A stretch of 64,000 nucleotides of DNA from Algoriphagus iocasae (GTDB taxonomy: Bacteria > Bacteroidota > Bacteroidia > Cytophagales > Cyclobacteriaceae), in NCBI RefSeq assembly GCF_014206875.1, contig NZ_JACIJO010000002.1:496001-560000 (forward strand). The letters are read 5' to 3'. The translations under genes were made by a program, and so were the position numbers. Below the pieces are notes generated by a model that was not told the DNA's origin, did no database searches, and saw only the letters and a program-made list of their open reading frames with translations. Of the stretch, positions 18,901-26,351 are shown piece by piece (position 1 is the stretch's first letter; each line of letters starts with the position of its first letter).

Positions 18901-19607
18901 GGATATACGAAATACAATTCGAAACTCCAGGACAGACATTAGTATTTGAACGAAATGGTTTTGAAAATCAGGAGGCTATAATCTGTAGCCAAACGGAAGC
19001 TAATATTACCTTGGTTCGAAGTGAGATTCCAGCCCTAGAGTGTTACTCGATTAGCATTATTTCAAATTGGCCAGAAAACTTTGTGCGGGTGGTCGCCAGA
19101 GATCGACAACTAGAGAAACCATCAGGAAATCTACCGGATGTGATTGTTAGTCTCTTGGAAAGTTTAAGGGAAACCAAAGGGTTTACTTCTACGGAATTGA
19201 GGGAAACCACCCTAAAAGATCCTGAATTACAGAAGCTGATCTTGGAAAGCGCTGGGATGAATCCTTCTTCTATGCAGCCAGAACAATATGCTGCCGCAAT
19301 TGAATCTTATCAAAATCAAAATTGTGGTTTTAGAAACGAGGATGTCATCGTAGTGACAGCATCAATAATTCCCGAAGATGAATTGAGAAAATATTTAGAT
19401 GCCAATAAGGTGTCTTATTTGCCGGGAGCTGACAAAACTGTTTTGGAAGAAACTTTCAAGGCCTCCACTACAAATTCTACAATTACCAAAAGAGACCTAG
19501 AATTGTTTAAAAAGGATACCCTTTTGAAAATTACGGAAGAGAAAGCCATAAAAGTGAGCTCATCAGATACAAAAGCAACACTGATTGAGAAAATCATTAG
19601 GAAATAA
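15963..19607 (+). CDS. 1214-aa eCIS multidomain protein at the tail-fibre position
   Basis: I do not recognise the whole protein. The N-terminus (ISTYPIFEGSQVLTSTQLNQ) recurs in Bacteroidota eCIS loci; the first about 700 residues are mostly helical. A CCDCSPCIEPC cluster begins at residue 726. Residues about 760-840 look like a tandem-95/Ig-like domain (SAEGFTGIDSFQYVLRD). A 95-residue module occurs twice (about 841-937 and 1027-1123, both starting CYSI and ending NCG), flanking a carboxypeptidase-regulatory-like domain (about 945-1020, GVVRADDGTPISRVKVTVKK). The last about 85 residues resemble a HeH/SAP-type helical domain (TKATLIEKI). It lies between Pvc12 and Pvc14 homologues, the Pvc13 fibre slot, so an exterior structural role is plausible but unproven. 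Confidence 0.75.
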   Translation: MSQIISTYPIFEGSQVLTSTQLNQLAAYLDQQGRLTRSKLIGMGIVCGMQIQPYPQGLQITKGLGITSEGFLIQAGTFNATHYRPYSLPEGVAYKPFKDVDHEVSLFELLTEVPTDSTGVKKLTNPANFLNDKYVLIFIEIFDKDLKSCLGNACDDRGQDRLLTLRRLVVNGSDLDKILTKSSNVKSPFPSVLDLPEFSVQKPLFYPGKPESNEFGAFVKYYQKFIGLTLSKEFFEALNLSYKLFEPILSKSYSFANPLETGTIQDKIAEIMGLAEADPNDIQGIQYLWDFAKELVKAYSEFRNSAMELWYNCVTDSSLFPLHLMLGRARTSSETQGQFLKYRHGFVQPPIFNLQKLLAETCIQRHRRMIMLLEKLETGIFKKGESEKFPIKITPSGEKLGKLGDRAIPYYYEIKSQSSVSNWFSLEDNWVDPGNLQMHSTYKAGVQSYDNQPDEEATEAKSWLETPLFYDIEAYPFLRIEGHLSKELDTAVNQIKKLIRQFNLPIHVDVLHLGENEGFDFLDDCGWNDLQEDYAFQRYFMVGMIMELKQLFDYVTEFAQEAEEEDITSNEFYKKASEVLDMLLAMAEALPECIKDLNWKAFQNTYKNLLQLLIDFVLLESGLLKEVEANPEKEKELDFYNGILMRLSPILYRILDLFFFTKLQRIYTSYENRIQLLKQSNQFADFLKKHPGLTHEAGVLKTGTFFLVHDPNQKLIIGDFSLPYYCCDCSPCIEPCGETSFSLPPFARPDYAIAYTEIPIKLEITLNDALVSGRTYDVFPVGSSSVQNGKVEKDPDTNVLRYTSAEGFTGIDSFQYVLRDRITNQSDQGKVSILVKGAQGCYSIEILRCWGIEFVSQTLESRQIEFNKESDTEPYEKLLESLKKSNGFTLEELRSGVLEEDEQRLKLLECLGLPNSNLSWEESERAILDHQAKNCGSIVTPECTSLSVKGVVRADDGTPISRVKVTVKKSTIETITDSSGIYEIQFETPGQTLVFERNGFENQEAIICSQTEANITLVRSEIPALECYSISIISNWPENFVRVVARDRQLEKPSGNLPDVIVSLLESLRETKGFTSTELRETTLKDPELQKLILESAGMNPSSMQPEQYAAAIESYQNQNCGFRNEDVIVVTASIIPEDELRKYLDANKVSYLPGADKTVLEETFKASTTNSTITKRDLELFKKDTLLKITEEKAIKVSSSDTKATLIEKIIRK

Positions 19608-21169
19608 TGGGAAATCATTTGATCCATACACAGGTAATAGAAGCTGAATTTGGAAACAAAACAGCCGCTCTGCAAGGACAAAAGACCCTTCAGGAAATCT
19701 ATTATCAACATCTGATTCCGGTAATGGAGGAAGTGATGGATGAATATGATCAAATGGGAACCCCGATCCGAATTGAAAAACTAGACTTGGATCTGGGAAG
19801 AATTCCTAAAAATTTACCGGTGGATCTTATCAAGCATAGATTACGGAAAGCCCTTGAGGAAGAATTACGGAAAATCTATGTGGAACAAACCTACTTTTAT
19901 CCAAATGATTTCAAAGGGACTACTACTACAAACAAGAGTGGGAAAGAATCCTTGGAATCTGATTGGGAAATCCTGATTTATTTCCTTCGAAAAGGAAGAT
20001 TTCCATGGTTTGCAAGTTCCAAGATTGGATTCTCTATTGATGAAATTTTTCAAAGGATTCTTGATCAAAACCCCAATCGGCTTAAGACTTGGTTAGGCAA
20101 AAATCCTATTACATGGATTGTAGCAAAAAGAATTTCAAACCTATGCAAGGGACATAACCAAAAACAGATTTTTGGTCTATTTTTAAAAGAAGCTATTTCT
20201 GAAAATGATTTTAAAATCCTTTACAAAATTGTTTCCAAAATCGGAGAAAGTAAAGGGATATCAACTCCAACAGCAATCCAAAATTCGAATGCAATTTTGA
20301 TTTATTCTTCCTTTGGAAAATCCAGTGAATTCAAAGGCCATTTAAATAAAATCTTACAGGTAATTTCAGAAAACTCAAGCAAGGATATTCAAAAAAATGC
20401 AGAATTTCTAATTCAACTATTGTGGATAACTTTTCATTCTACATTTGGATCAGCATCTAATTATGAAGCTTTCTATAAGGAGTTTGTACAAATTATCAAA
20501 TCTCCAAAAACATTCTCAAAAGAGAATTTAAGCACATTTTGGAAAGAATTGATCCATTTTGTGAAGATAAATAAGTTTAAGAAATCAGACTTATCCACAT
20601 TTGAAAAATTGTATGCTAATCAACTGGAAAGAGAAAAAGCTCATTTAAAAACCCAAAACCTCCAAGACGAAGAGAAGGTAGTTATCCACAATGCTGGGCT
20701 GGTTTTAACAGCGGCATTTCTACCTCGGTTTTTTGATAATATTGGCTTGGTCAACAACGGGAAATTCGTCTCAGAGAAAGTAAAATCCCAGGCAGTCATT
20801 CTCCTCCAATCCATGATGCCTGAGCAATTGGAATGGGAAGAACCAGACCTACTCTTGAATAAACTTATGTGCGGTATGGAGCCTGCCGAAACTGTGGAAT
20901 TCTCAGGAGATTTAGACCCTAAATTGATCCAAGAAACCGCCCTTCTTTTGGAAAGTATGGCAATTCAATGGACCGCCTTAAAAAGCAAATCTGGTAAAAT
21001 GGTTTCGGAAGGATTTTTTACTCGGGAAGGAGTATTGAAAAAAGCACAGAGAGGATATCACCTTCAAATCCAACGGTTGGCTTTTGATATTTTATTAGAC
21101 AGACTTCCATGGAGTATCGGCATTATCAAATTGCCATGGATGGAAGAAATAATATCGGTAGAATGGTAA
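19607..21169 (+). CDS. Tape-measure protein (CIS_TMP, Pvc14-like)
   Basis: 520 aa. The start NHLIHTQVIEAEFGNKTAAL followed by PIRIEKLDLDLGRI is the signature of contractile injection system tape-measure proteins. A C-terminal block (VIHNAGLVLTAAFLPRFFDN, then QWTALKSKSGKMVSEGFFTR and LQIQRLAFDILLDRLPWSI) is the conserved terminal region. The central part is Lys- and helix-rich. In eCIS this protein runs in the tube lumen and sets tube length. Its ATG overlaps the upstream stop by one base. Confidence 0.92.
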   Translation: MGNHLIHTQVIEAEFGNKTAALQGQKTLQEIYYQHLIPVMEEVMDEYDQMGTPIRIEKLDLDLGRIPKNLPVDLIKHRLRKALEEELRKIYVEQTYFYPNDFKGTTTTNKSGKESLESDWEILIYFLRKGRFPWFASSKIGFSIDEIFQRILDQNPNRLKTWLGKNPITWIVAKRISNLCKGHNQKQIFGLFLKEAISENDFKILYKIVSKIGESKGISTPTAIQNSNAILIYSSFGKSSEFKGHLNKILQVISENSSKDIQKNAEFLIQLLWITFHSTFGSASNYEAFYKEFVQIIKSPKTFSKENLSTFWKELIHFVKINKFKKSDLSTFEKLYANQLEREKAHLKTQNLQDEEKVVIHNAGLVLTAAFLPRFFDNIGLVNNGKFVSEKVKSQAVILLQSMMPEQLEWEEPDLLLNKLMCGMEPAETVEFSGDLDPKLIQETALLLESMAIQWTALKSKSGKMVSEGFFTREGVLKKAQRGYHLQIQRLAFDILLDRLPWSIGIIKLPWMEEIISVEW

Positions 21170-22512
21170 CTACAACGAAACATAACGCATCCACGATCCA
21201 ACAAGAATTGGATTGGCTTCAAAGTATTTTAAAAGCCAGATCGGCGATGAATGCTAATCCGGGAAATCAAGTCCGGGACGTGTTGGAAATTCCCGCCCCT
21301 GAGTTCAATGATCCACTTGGGGCTTATGCACATTTTGTCAAAAAATTATCGCTCACAGAAGCAGAACGATTTCTGTTGATTTTGGCCGCTGTGCCACATA
21401 TCAAGCCTCAGATGCTGGATATGTTTATGGGAAAAAACCAGTTGACCCAGCAGATTTTCACAGAATTTGGGGGAATGAAAGGCAAGAACCATAATGGCTT
21501 TATTTCCACAGGAGAAACGGTACTTTTCATTCTTGCAGGAAGCAATCTTGAAAAACGATTTCAATACTTGAGTCTATTTGATAAGAATTCCAGGCTTTTT
21601 AAAGAAGGTCATCTCCAATTGAGCGATACAGAAAACGATGAACCTTATCTGAACGGAACATTAATTATCAACCGTGATACACTTCAGGAAATCACTAGTG
21701 GAACAGTTCGAAAGCCTGATTTCAGTGCCAATTTCCCTGCCCAGCTTCTACAAACTGAGATGGAATGGGAAGATTTGGTTCTTAATCCACATACCGAAGA
21801 GGAACTGAGGGAAATTGAAATTTGGCTGAAACATAAAGATCAATTGCTTCATACCTGGGGAATGAACAAGAAGTTAAAACCAGGTTTCAAAGCCTTATTT
21901 TACGGACCTCCAGGCACAGGCAAAACCTTGACGACCACTTTGCTAGGCAAAAAACTGGGGCTGGATGTTTATAGAATTGATCTTTCCAGAATAGTCTCCA
22001 AGTATATAGGGGAAACCGAAAAGAACCTAGCAAAGATCTTTGATCGGGCCGAGCGCAAAGGTTGGATTTTATTTTTTGATGAGGCAGATGCCCTTTTTGG
22101 GAAGAGGACCTCAGTTTCTGACTCTCATGACCGCTATGCAAATCAGGAAGTTTCCTACTTACTACAGCGGATCGAGGAATATGATGGGTTGGTCATATTG
22201 GCAACCAATCTCAAAAGCAATATGGACGAGGCATTTATGAGGCGTTTTCAGGCCTCGGTATTTTTCCCAATGCCACAACCTGAGGAACGGAAGAAACTTT
22301 GGCAGAAGGGATTTCCGGAAAAAGTCGAACTGGACAAGCGGATTAATTTTCAGGAATTGGCAAAAAGCTATGAACTGTCCGGCGGTTCGATCGTGCAGGT
22401 GATCCAGCATAGTTTGCTGAAGGCTTTGGACAAAGGAAGCAATCAGGTCATGTTGGGTGATTTACGAGAAGGAATAAGAAGAGAATATCACAAAATGGGG
22501 AGGACTATATGA
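21163..22512 (+). CDS. eCIS AAA+ ATPase (Pvc15-like)
   Basis: 449 aa from the ATG at 21163, which overlaps the tape-measure stop by 7 bp; an ATG at 21109 would add 18 residues and overlap 61 bp, so it is less likely. Walker A is GPPGTGKT (about 248-255), Walker B is LFFDEADALF with D306/E307, followed by an arginine-rich second region of homology (ATNLKSNMDEAFMRRF). An N-terminal about 200-residue family-specific domain precedes the ATPase core. Every eCIS locus encodes such an ATPase, thought to help assembly or cargo handling; it is not part of the mature particle. Confidence 0.95.
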   Translation: MVTTTKHNASTIQQELDWLQSILKARSAMNANPGNQVRDVLEIPAPEFNDPLGAYAHFVKKLSLTEAERFLLILAAVPHIKPQMLDMFMGKNQLTQQIFTEFGGMKGKNHNGFISTGETVLFILAGSNLEKRFQYLSLFDKNSRLFKEGHLQLSDTENDEPYLNGTLIINRDTLQEITSGTVRKPDFSANFPAQLLQTEMEWEDLVLNPHTEEELREIEIWLKHKDQLLHTWGMNKKLKPGFKALFYGPPGTGKTLTTTLLGKKLGLDVYRIDLSRIVSKYIGETEKNLAKIFDRAERKGWILFFDEADALFGKRTSVSDSHDRYANQEVSYLLQRIEEYDGLVILATNLKSNMDEAFMRRFQASVFFPMPQPEERKKLWQKGFPEKVELDKRINFQELAKSYELSGGSIVQVIQHSLLKALDKGSNQVMLGDLREGIRREYHKMGRTI

Positions 22513-22519
22513 AATCGAC

Positions 22520-22567
22520 ACGATTAAAATCATCATTAAAACACAGAGCAATGTTGATTTTAATCGT
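22520..22567 (+). promoter_or_regulatory. 13-bp inverted repeat between ATPase and cargo-side genes
   Basis: The arms at 22520-22532 (ACGATTAAAATCA) and 22555-22567 are perfect reverse complements separated by 22 nt, in the only sizeable gap (95 bp) of the operon from the spike onward. No U-run follows the second arm, so it is not a canonical intrinsic terminator. It could be an mRNA stem that protects or attenuates transcript between the structural and the cargo parts, or an operator. Function is inferred. Confidence 0.55.
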
Positions 22568-22607
22568 CAAAGATTCCATGTGACCATAAAAAATCTTTTA
22601 TAAACAC

Positions 22608-22787
22608 ATGAAAAAGAAAGTCAGAAAAAAAGCAGATCAGGAGCCTGAAAAAGAGGAAGTGGTGATTGTGAAAGAAAAAGAAGAAGAGAAAAAGCCTGAT
22701 GTAAAAATGACCCCTGTGGAAGAGGAACAGGAGCCTATGACTCCTTTGGCGGCAGAATCTCCTATGAAGACCGAAACCAAAAAGTAA
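22608..22787 (+). CDS. 59-aa Lys/Glu-rich eCIS-associated protein
   Basis: ATG at 22608 to TAA at 22787, one base before the DUF4157 gene. The sequence is almost entirely charged: it starts MKKKVRKKAD, continues with VVIVKEKEEEKK, and ends PMKTETKK, with no hydrophobic core, Cys, or signal peptide. It would be disordered. The acidic runs resemble the EEEE patches in the N-terminal part of the next protein. Position suggests a cargo-linked accessory factor or a loading/adaptor peptide; it matches no family that I know. Reality of the gene is supported by tight spacing and an otherwise empty gap. Confidence 0.6.
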   Translation: MKKKVRKKADQEPEKEEVVIVKEKEEEKKPDVKMTPVEEEQEPMTPLAAESPMKTETKK

Positions 22788-22788
22788 C

Positions 22789-25700
22789 ATGAGCGCTTTA
22801 GCTGAACGTAAGCCTATGCCTTCGTCATTTCATAATGGCCCGGCATCGCTTAGCATTCAGCCAAGCCTCAAAATCGGCAGACCGGGAGATAAATACGAAC
22901 AGGAAGCCGAAGCCGTCGCTAATCATGTGACGATGGCTCCTGCCCATTCCGAGCCAGCTTTGGCCATGAGCCCTGCCAGTTCGGATACTTTTCAAATGCA
23001 ACCCGAAGAAGAGGAAGAATCTCTTCAAATGATGCCTCTTTCATCCACTGGGCCTTTTCTACAGCTAAGTGCTATGGAAGAGGAGGAAGAAACTGTGCAA
23101 CTCTTTCCTGAAAACACCAACTTCTTACAAAGACTCGAAGAGGAAGAAGAAAGTATCCAACTATCTCCAGATGGTGGCATGACAGCTTCTCCTTCCATTT
23201 CTGCCCAGATTTCCAGTTCCAAAGACGGCGGGCAAAACCTTCCAGCTCCAGTTCAATCTGAAATGAGCAGTAAAATCGGAGCGGATTTCAGCGGTGTAAG
23301 AATTCATTCTGATGCCAATGCGGCGCAGATGAGTAGCGCAATCGGAGCGCAAGCCTTTACACATGGCAATGATATCTATTTCAACGAAGGAAAATATCAG
23401 CCAGAATCCTCTCAGGGAAAGCATCTGCTTGCCCATGAACTGACACATACCGTGCAGCAGGGAGAGGCAGAAGTGCAAAGAATGCCGATGGTGCAACGGG
23501 AAGGTGAAGAAGAAGCCTCCGCTGCACCAAGCTCTCCTGGCCAACTTTCCACAGGTTTAGTAAACAATACTTCTCACACAATAACCTATTCCAGTATTCC
23601 TGTAACGGCCTTCAAGACTACTGGTGGTAGGGAAGTGCTTTATCAACAACATCGACTCCGGAGAAAAAAGAACTACTCCGGAAGTAGAATAGGCGTAAAT
23701 CAAAGAGATATTTGGAGAAGAGAAATAGACTCAACTGAAATCAGAAGAATCCTGCTTGAAAAATACAATCAAGCGAATGCTGTCGAAACTTCCCGTTCTG
23801 GCAGCCATACGATATATGCTTTTAAAGTCAGAAATTCAGATAACACCTACCTCACTGGAACATTAGAAAATGTAATTAGAGAAGCGATAATCCCAAAATG
23901 GGATATTAGAGGCAGAGCTCCAAAACACTTTCAAGTTGATCACATTGTAGAAATGCAAATCTCTGGCTTTCCAGAAGATACTTCAGTAAACCAAATTGAC
24001 AACCTTGAGTTGCTTGAACCCAATTCTAATGTCAATTCAGGTGATGTAATCAGAGAATCAGTGGAGTCCAAAGTCGGGCAATCTCTGCGGCAACAAGACT
24101 CTTTGGCCATGATTGAAGCTGAACTACCCCGCCTATCTGAGTCATCAAGAAATGAGGATAAAATAAGACAAGTAAAAAATCACTACGACCTCATTTTTAA
24201 TGATTTTAGTGCCGGAGGAGGCCCAAGAAGAGTGGGCACAGATAAATATTGGATCAGGTCCCAAATCGAGCAAGGTGATCATCTAGAGCATATTATTCCA
24301 GTGAATATGAGTGAGCTAGGTTCTGAAGGCCAAATGTTAGTTTTCCCTAGAAGATATTACCAAGTAGGAAAGATTTTTTCATGGAATGGTAGATCAAATT
24401 CACCTAATAGAAATGAACGAAATTGGTTTAGACCTTGGGTAATAACCAACAAGACTTTTTATAATGATCCGGAAAGTGATATACTTGGACATTTTGTTTT
24501 GGAGTTTCCAAGTGAAGACCCACTAATTCGAGCCACAGGAGGAACCGTTGAAATTAAGAAACTTCCTGGAGCTCAATTTGCTGGATATGTTGATAATGTA
24601 GAAGGTGAAGCTGCTGCAAGAAATTCGATAATCAGTGCAGGCAACATCGCCGCAAAACAATTTAGTCCAATAGAAATAAATTCTATCGATTACGAAGAGG
24701 GAGGGGTAAGAATTGTAGGAAAGGTTCTACCATCGATTCCTTTTATCCAAAACTCCCAATTGGACTTACTTTTTGAAAACGGAGACATTCAGATTTCCAA
24801 GACATTTTTGGGAACTGATTTTTCCCTTCCATCACCCTTCGAACTAAGGCAGACAAGTTTAACTCTTTTTGCAAGCAGTAGAAGAGGTCTTGGAATAGAA
24901 GGCCAAGTTGATTTCGGCATCCAGAGTGTAGGTGAAGGACATATAGCTGCCGCAGCTTCCACTTCAGGAGGTTTTGAGTTGGAAGGAGCTTTTAACTTTG
25001 ACTCTGAGCTCTTTGATCCTGCTTCAATCATCGTTTCTTACCGAAATAGTATTTGGACCATCGGTGGTACGATAGGTATCCCTGAGGGAAAAATCAGAGG
25101 AGTAAAAAGTGCAACCATAACTGCCACTTACAGCGAAAATATTTTCTCAGCGGAAGGGGTAGCCGAATTGGATATTCCAGGAATTGAAGAAGGAAGAATG
25201 TCCATCGAATACGGCGAAAATGGCTTCTCCATTGGCGGTAGTTTCAATCTAAGTAGTGATATACCTGGAATTACTGGCGGAAGTGTAGAAGCCAGAGTCT
25301 CCAAACAAAATGGGGAAGATGAATACCATGTTTTTGTTTCGGGTACCGCCCAGCCAGATATACCGGGAATCAATTCTACTCTCTCAGTCACCTATGAAGA
25401 TGGTGCATTGACTATAGAAGGGTCTGCAGCATACCGTCGAGGAATGCTATCTGGTCGAATAAACGTGGCTGCGACCAACAGGGCACTTGGAGAAGATGGC
25501 CAGCCAACCGGTGAACCTACTGATGAAATATTAATCTATGGAGGAGGAAGTCTAACCCTCCAAATTACCCCTTGGCTGGCTGCCACCGCTGAAGTCCAGT
25601 TCCTACCAAATGGTGAGTTGGTCGTTACAGCGAGACTTTCTTCTGACGAATATGAAGTGTTTGGAAGAAGGGAAATCAATCGAAATCTCTTCAGAGTACC

Positions 25701-26349
25701 AACCATCGAAATCCCAATATTTGCAATTCCATTAGGGCCCAGAAGTATAGGGCTAGTGGCTCAAATAGGTGGAGGACTGGATTTTACAGCAGGTTTTGGT
25801 CCAGGTGCTCTCCAAAATATGTCTGCAGAAATCACCTATAATCCAGCCCATGAAGAAGAAACAACTTTAAGAGGTCATGGAGAATTTGTGGTACCTGCAG
25901 ATGCAGGTTTGACTTTGCGGGGAGACCTGAGTTTGGGAGTAAGTGCTGGAATCGCAAGTCTGACAGGAGGAATCGAACTTGAAGGTACTCTAGGTCTTGA
26001 AGGACAAGCTTTGGCTTCTGTGGATGTCAATTGGAGTCCTCTTGAGGGGCTTACAATTGATGCAAGTGGCAGGATCACTGTTAATCCCAAATTTATTTTT
26101 GGCATCAATGCCTTCGCAAGAGCAAGTCTCGGGGTAGGATTCCTTTCTGTTTCCGAAACTTGGAGACATAACCTTGCCTCCTATGAATGGGGACCTGACA
26201 TCCAGTTTGGTATTGTCTTCCCGATCCATTACCGAGAAGGTGAGCCATTTAACCCATCCTTTGACGACATTGAGGTGATTTATCCGGACTTGGATGTGGT
26301 CAATATGGCTGTTGGTCTCGCAAGGGACATAAAAGACGAAATTTTCTAA
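22789..26349 (+). CDS. Giant DUF4157 protein with HNH-like motif; eCIS cargo candidate
   Basis: 1186 aa without a signal peptide. Residues 1-155 are low-complexity with three acidic runs (73-77, 97-101, 117-121), each followed by [ST]xQ. The DUF4157 domain covers about 155-225: FSGVRIHSDANAAQMSSAIG, then HELTH at 216-220, a zincin-like HExxH motif. Residues about 375-425 contain VDHIVEMQ (D384-H385) and DNLELLEPNSNVNSG (N405, N416), which reads like an HNH/endonuclease VII-type core. From about 640 to 1110 the protein is a series of short Gly-rich amphipathic beta repeats (for example ESSAEG-like and VEGSAAYRRG-type units). DUF4157 is a recognised eCIS-associated domain found on cargo toxins. 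Cargo status is inferred; an external structural role is the alternative. Confidence 0.75.
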   Translation: MSALAERKPMPSSFHNGPASLSIQPSLKIGRPGDKYEQEAEAVANHVTMAPAHSEPALAMSPASSDTFQMQPEEEEESLQMMPLSSTGPFLQLSAMEEEEETVQLFPENTNFLQRLEEEEESIQLSPDGGMTASPSISAQISSSKDGGQNLPAPVQSEMSSKIGADFSGVRIHSDANAAQMSSAIGAQAFTHGNDIYFNEGKYQPESSQGKHLLAHELTHTVQQGEAEVQRMPMVQREGEEEASAAPSSPGQLSTGLVNNTSHTITYSSIPVTAFKTTGGREVLYQQHRLRRKKNYSGSRIGVNQRDIWRREIDSTEIRRILLEKYNQANAVETSRSGSHTIYAFKVRNSDNTYLTGTLENVIREAIIPKWDIRGRAPKHFQVDHIVEMQISGFPEDTSVNQIDNLELLEPNSNVNSGDVIRESVESKVGQSLRQQDSLAMIEAELPRLSESSRNEDKIRQVKNHYDLIFNDFSAGGGPRRVGTDKYWIRSQIEQGDHLEHIIPVNMSELGSEGQMLVFPRRYYQVGKIFSWNGRSNSPNRNERNWFRPWVITNKTFYNDPESDILGHFVLEFPSEDPLIRATGGTVEIKKLPGAQFAGYVDNVEGEAAARNSIISAGNIAAKQFSPIEINSIDYEEGGVRIVGKVLPSIPFIQNSQLDLLFENGDIQISKTFLGTDFSLPSPFELRQTSLTLFASSRRGLGIEGQVDFGIQSVGEGHIAAAASTSGGFELEGAFNFDSELFDPASIIVSYRNSIWTIGGTIGIPEGKIRGVKSATITATYSENIFSAEGVAELDIPGIEEGRMSIEYGENGFSIGGSFNLSSDIPGITGGSVEARVSKQNGEDEYHVFVSGTAQPDIPGINSTLSVTYEDGALTIEGSAAYRRGMLSGRINVAATNRALGEDGQPTGEPTDEILIYGGGSLTLQITPWLAATAEVQFLPNGELVVTARLSSDEYEVFGRREINRNLFRVPTIEIPIFAIPLGPRSIGLVAQIGGGLDFTAGFGPGALQNMSAEITYNPAHEEETTLRGHGEFVVPADAGLTLRGDLSLGVSAGIASLTGGIELEGTLGLEGQALASVDVNWSPLEGLTIDASGRITVNPKFIFGINAFARASLGVGFLSVSETWRHNLASYEWGPDIQFGIVFPIHYREGEPFNPSFDDIEVIYPDLDVVNMAVGLARDIKDEIF

Positions 26350-26351
26350 AA

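Noticed and set aside
21109..21165. Earlier ATG for the AAA+ ATPase
   Set aside because: It would overlap the tape-measure gene by 61 bp; the ATG at 21163 overlaps by 7 bp, which fits the spacing of the rest of the operon.
22560..22790. Minus-strand ORF rich in Phe/His opposite the 59-aa gene
   Set aside because: It is the reverse reading of a Lys/Glu-rich gene, which produces Phe/Leu-rich shadows; the plus-strand gene has better spacing.
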